This document shows positions 5,329-6,574 of a DNA stretch of 6,574 nucleotides, piece after piece. The notes beneath the pieces are model-generated. The model ran no database searches. It was not told the DNA's origin and saw only the letters and a program-made list of their open reading frames with translations. The first letter of the stretch is position 1. Every line of letters begins with the position of its first letter. Made by a program: the position numbers and the translations under genes. The DNA is from Alphaproteobacteria bacterium. Its GTDB lineage: Bacteria > Pseudomonadota > Alphaproteobacteria > Rhizobiales > Xanthobacteraceae. The stretch lies in contig VAZL01000262.1 in NCBI GenBank assembly GCA_005883445.1, positions 534-7,107 of the forward strand, written 5' to 3'.

Positions 5329-6237
5329 CCACATGGCGTCGAGCCGCCGGCGCAGCGCGTTCGGCTTTTCGACGAAAATGCGCGCGGCAATGCGCGCGGC
5401 GCCCGTGACATGGGCGGCCCTGCGTTCGGCGATCGCGGTCGCCAGGCGAGAGCGCCAGCGCGCGAGCGGTTGATGCGGCCCCGTCAGGCTTGCGAGCATC
5501 AGCATGTCCTGATGCTTGCCGAGCCGATCACGCAGCCGTTGCGCCTCGCCGCTCCACATTTTGACGAAGCGCGGCCACAACGGCTCAATGATGTCGATCT
5601 GATAACGATGGATCACGACGCGCTTGCGCAACTCGTGCAACTCTTCCGCGTCGGTATCCGGCCAATGCGTCGGGATCATCCGCCGCGCGTCGCGATAGAA
5701 GCGGGTGAGCTGATCGGCGATGTCGTCGAAGGTCAGGGTATGAAGCGGCCAGCGCTCGACCACGATGGCCGCTTGGTCAAGCGCGCTGCCGAGGCGCAGC
5801 CGCATGTCGGCGTTGAGCGTCGTCTCCGCCGCCTCTCTGATCCCGTCGATGCGTTGACGCAGCCCGGCGACCGAGCGCGCGGATAAAGCAAGGCCGTGCT
5901 TTTCGAGATCGGCAAGCGCGTCGAGTGCCGATTGTGCGTTGCGCGCGCCGGTCAGCGCATGGGCAAGGTCGCGCGCCTCGTCGCGCAGCCGCCGCGCCTC
6001 CTCCCCGAGGAACGGTTCGACCAAGCGCAGCAGCGCGCGCCAGCGCTTCATCGCGCGGCGGAAGTCGTGGACCGCGTCGGCGTCGGACTTCGTCGAATCT
6101 TCGATCGCCGCGCGTGCCTCGGCGAGGATGTCGCGCGCCACGCCGCGCAGCGCCTCCCCCACCGCCACGCTCGGCCGCAAGGCGGGTTTCTCCTGCATCG
6201 GAAAACTATAGGACATTATCGTGCCTGAAGGCGACAT
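5314..6237 (-). CDS. CHAD domain-containing protein
   Basis: The 307-residue protein is almost entirely one CHAD (conserved histidine alpha-helical) domain. It is made of two four-helix bundles with conserved His, Arg and Lys that bind inorganic polyphosphate. Landmarks: V-H-D-F-R-R-A-M-K-R-W-R (56-67, H57) in the first bundle, ALTGARN (94-100), then E-L-H-E-L-R-K-R-V-V-I-H-R-Y (199-212, H201, H210) opening the second, followed by RDRLGKHQDML (236-246, H242). No CYTH triphosphatase domain is attached, unlike many CHAD proteins, and no signal peptide is seen, so it is probably cytoplasmic or on polyphosphate granules. The protein is rich in Arg. ATG 6237 gives the longest form; ATG 6216 (with a weak AGG ahead) and ATG 6198 are possible alternatives, since the first 25 residues are outside the domain. 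It converges on the Nudix gene and is divergent from the tRNA gene. Confidence 0.88.
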   Translation of the reverse strand: MSPSGTIMSYSFPMQEKPALRPSVAVGEALRGVARDILAEARAAIEDSTKSDADAVHDFRRAMKRWRALLRLVEPFLGEEARRLRDEARDLAHALTGARNAQSALDALADLEKHGLALSARSVAGLRQRIDGIREAAETTLNADMRLRLGSALDQAAIVVERWPLHTLTFDDIADQLTRFYRDARRMIPTHWPDTDAEELHELRKRVVIHRYQIDIIEPLWPRFVKMWSGEAQRLRDRLGKHQDMLMLASLTGPHQPLARWRSRLATAIAERRAAHVTGAARIAARIFVEKPNALRRRLDAMWTVGR

Positions 6238-6273
6238 CGTGGCTCATGGGGGAGGAAAGCGATGCGCGCGGGC

Positions 6274-6302
6274 TTTTCAAGCCATACCGCGATTGCTACA
6301 TA
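6274..6302 (+). promoter_or_regulatory. Candidate promoter of the initiator tRNA gene
   Basis: TTTTCA (6274-6279) and TACATA (6297-6302) are separated by 17 bases and match the sigma-70 -35 and -10 consensus at 4 of 6 and 3 of 6 places. The expected transcript start near 6309 would give a leader of about 40 bases before the mature tRNA at 6350, to be removed by RNase P. This is the AT-richest part of the 112-bp gap between the CHAD start and the tRNA. The match is only moderate. Confidence 0.35.
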
Positions 6303-6308
6303 AGCCGC

Positions 6309-6325
6309 CGCGGGGTAATCCCGCG
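6309..6325 (+). repeat. Inverted repeat in the tRNA 5' leader
   Basis: CGCGGG (6309-6314) and CCCGCG (6320-6325) form a perfect 6-bp stem with a 5-base loop (GTAAT). The first arm plus the next base, CGCGGGG, is identical to the 5' acceptor strand of the mature tRNA (6350-6356). The leader hairpin could therefore sequester a sequence that might otherwise compete for the tRNA 3' strand. This role is inference. Confidence 0.4.
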
Positions 6326-6349
6326 CTTCCCGTTTTCGGATGGTTTTGA

Positions 6350-6426
<77 letters not shown>

Positions 6427-6430
6427 TCTC

Positions 6431-6465
6431 AAAAGCCCGCGACGTCAATGCGTTAGCGGGCTTTT
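6431..6465 (+). terminator. Intrinsic terminator after tRNA-fMet
   Basis: AAAAGCCCGC (6431-6440) and GCGGGCTTTT (6456-6465) are perfect 10-bp inverted arms, and the right arm supplies the T-run of the form CTTTTTC. The stem starts four bases after the encoded CCA. The 15-base loop can pair further inside (GACG with CGTT). Position and structure fit a Rho-independent terminator for the tRNA. Confidence 0.85.
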
Positions 6466-6574
6466 TCTTGCGCCAAATTGCCCAGTGTGCCCCGCCATGG
6501 GGTAATTCCGCCAAGTGCTATTAGAATCAAGGTTTTCTCACCCCGTATCATCGTGTAGTGGCGCGTCCATGTCA

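Noticed and set aside
6466..6574. Start of another gene at the right edge (an ATG at 6569)
   Set aside because: Only two codons remain and no ribosome site is clear; nothing can be supported.

Overview
The window is GC-rich (roughly two thirds G+C by eye) with the dense, short-spaced gene layout of an alphaproteobacterium. The protein families (PAP2 phosphatase, HsaA-like flavin monooxygenase, RidA, ArsR-type regulator, Bug/TctC-like binding protein, glutathione S-transferase, Nudix, CHAD) and an initiator tRNA with an A-U pair in the anticodon stem suggest a soil or plant-associated member of the Hyphomicrobiales (Rhizobiales). This placement is inferred from family content and base composition, not from a search.

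Layout. 2-304 (+) is the C-terminal end of a membrane PAP2-type phosphatase. It converges on 318-1523 (-), the oxygenase component of a two-component flavin-dependent monooxygenase. Upstream of that on the same strand is a RidA-family enamine/imine deaminase gene (1661-2053, -). Divergent from ridA is a two-domain ArsR-type winged-helix regulator (2200-2952, +). The 146-bp space between the two starts carries a perfect 20-bp palindrome (2137-2156), the best operator candidate in the window, plus two smaller inverted repeats. The regulator may control the divergent ridA-monooxygenase pair and itself. The pair looks like a small catabolic or detoxification unit of unknown substrate, and no flavin reductase is present.

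3148-4039 (+) is a Bug/TctC-type periplasmic solute-binding protein gene broken by an internal deletion. About 28 residues are missing and the frame changes near 3506, so it is called a pseudogene. It has a good signal peptide, a strong ribosome binding site and an inverted repeat in its leader. It is followed by a glutathione S-transferase (4133-4801, +) and a Nudix hydrolase (4843-5304, +), which are closely spaced and probably cotranscribed. A CHAD-domain protein (5314-6237, -) converges on the Nudix gene with a 9-bp gap. The region ends with an initiator tRNA-fMet (6350-6426, +) that has a likely promoter, a leader hairpin and a clear intrinsic terminator (6431-6465). Nothing is recognisable in the last 109 bases.

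No obviously new multi-gene system is visible. The points most worth a second look are the palindrome and regulator controlling the RidA/monooxygenase pair, the deleted binding-protein gene, and the A29-U41 initiator tRNA.
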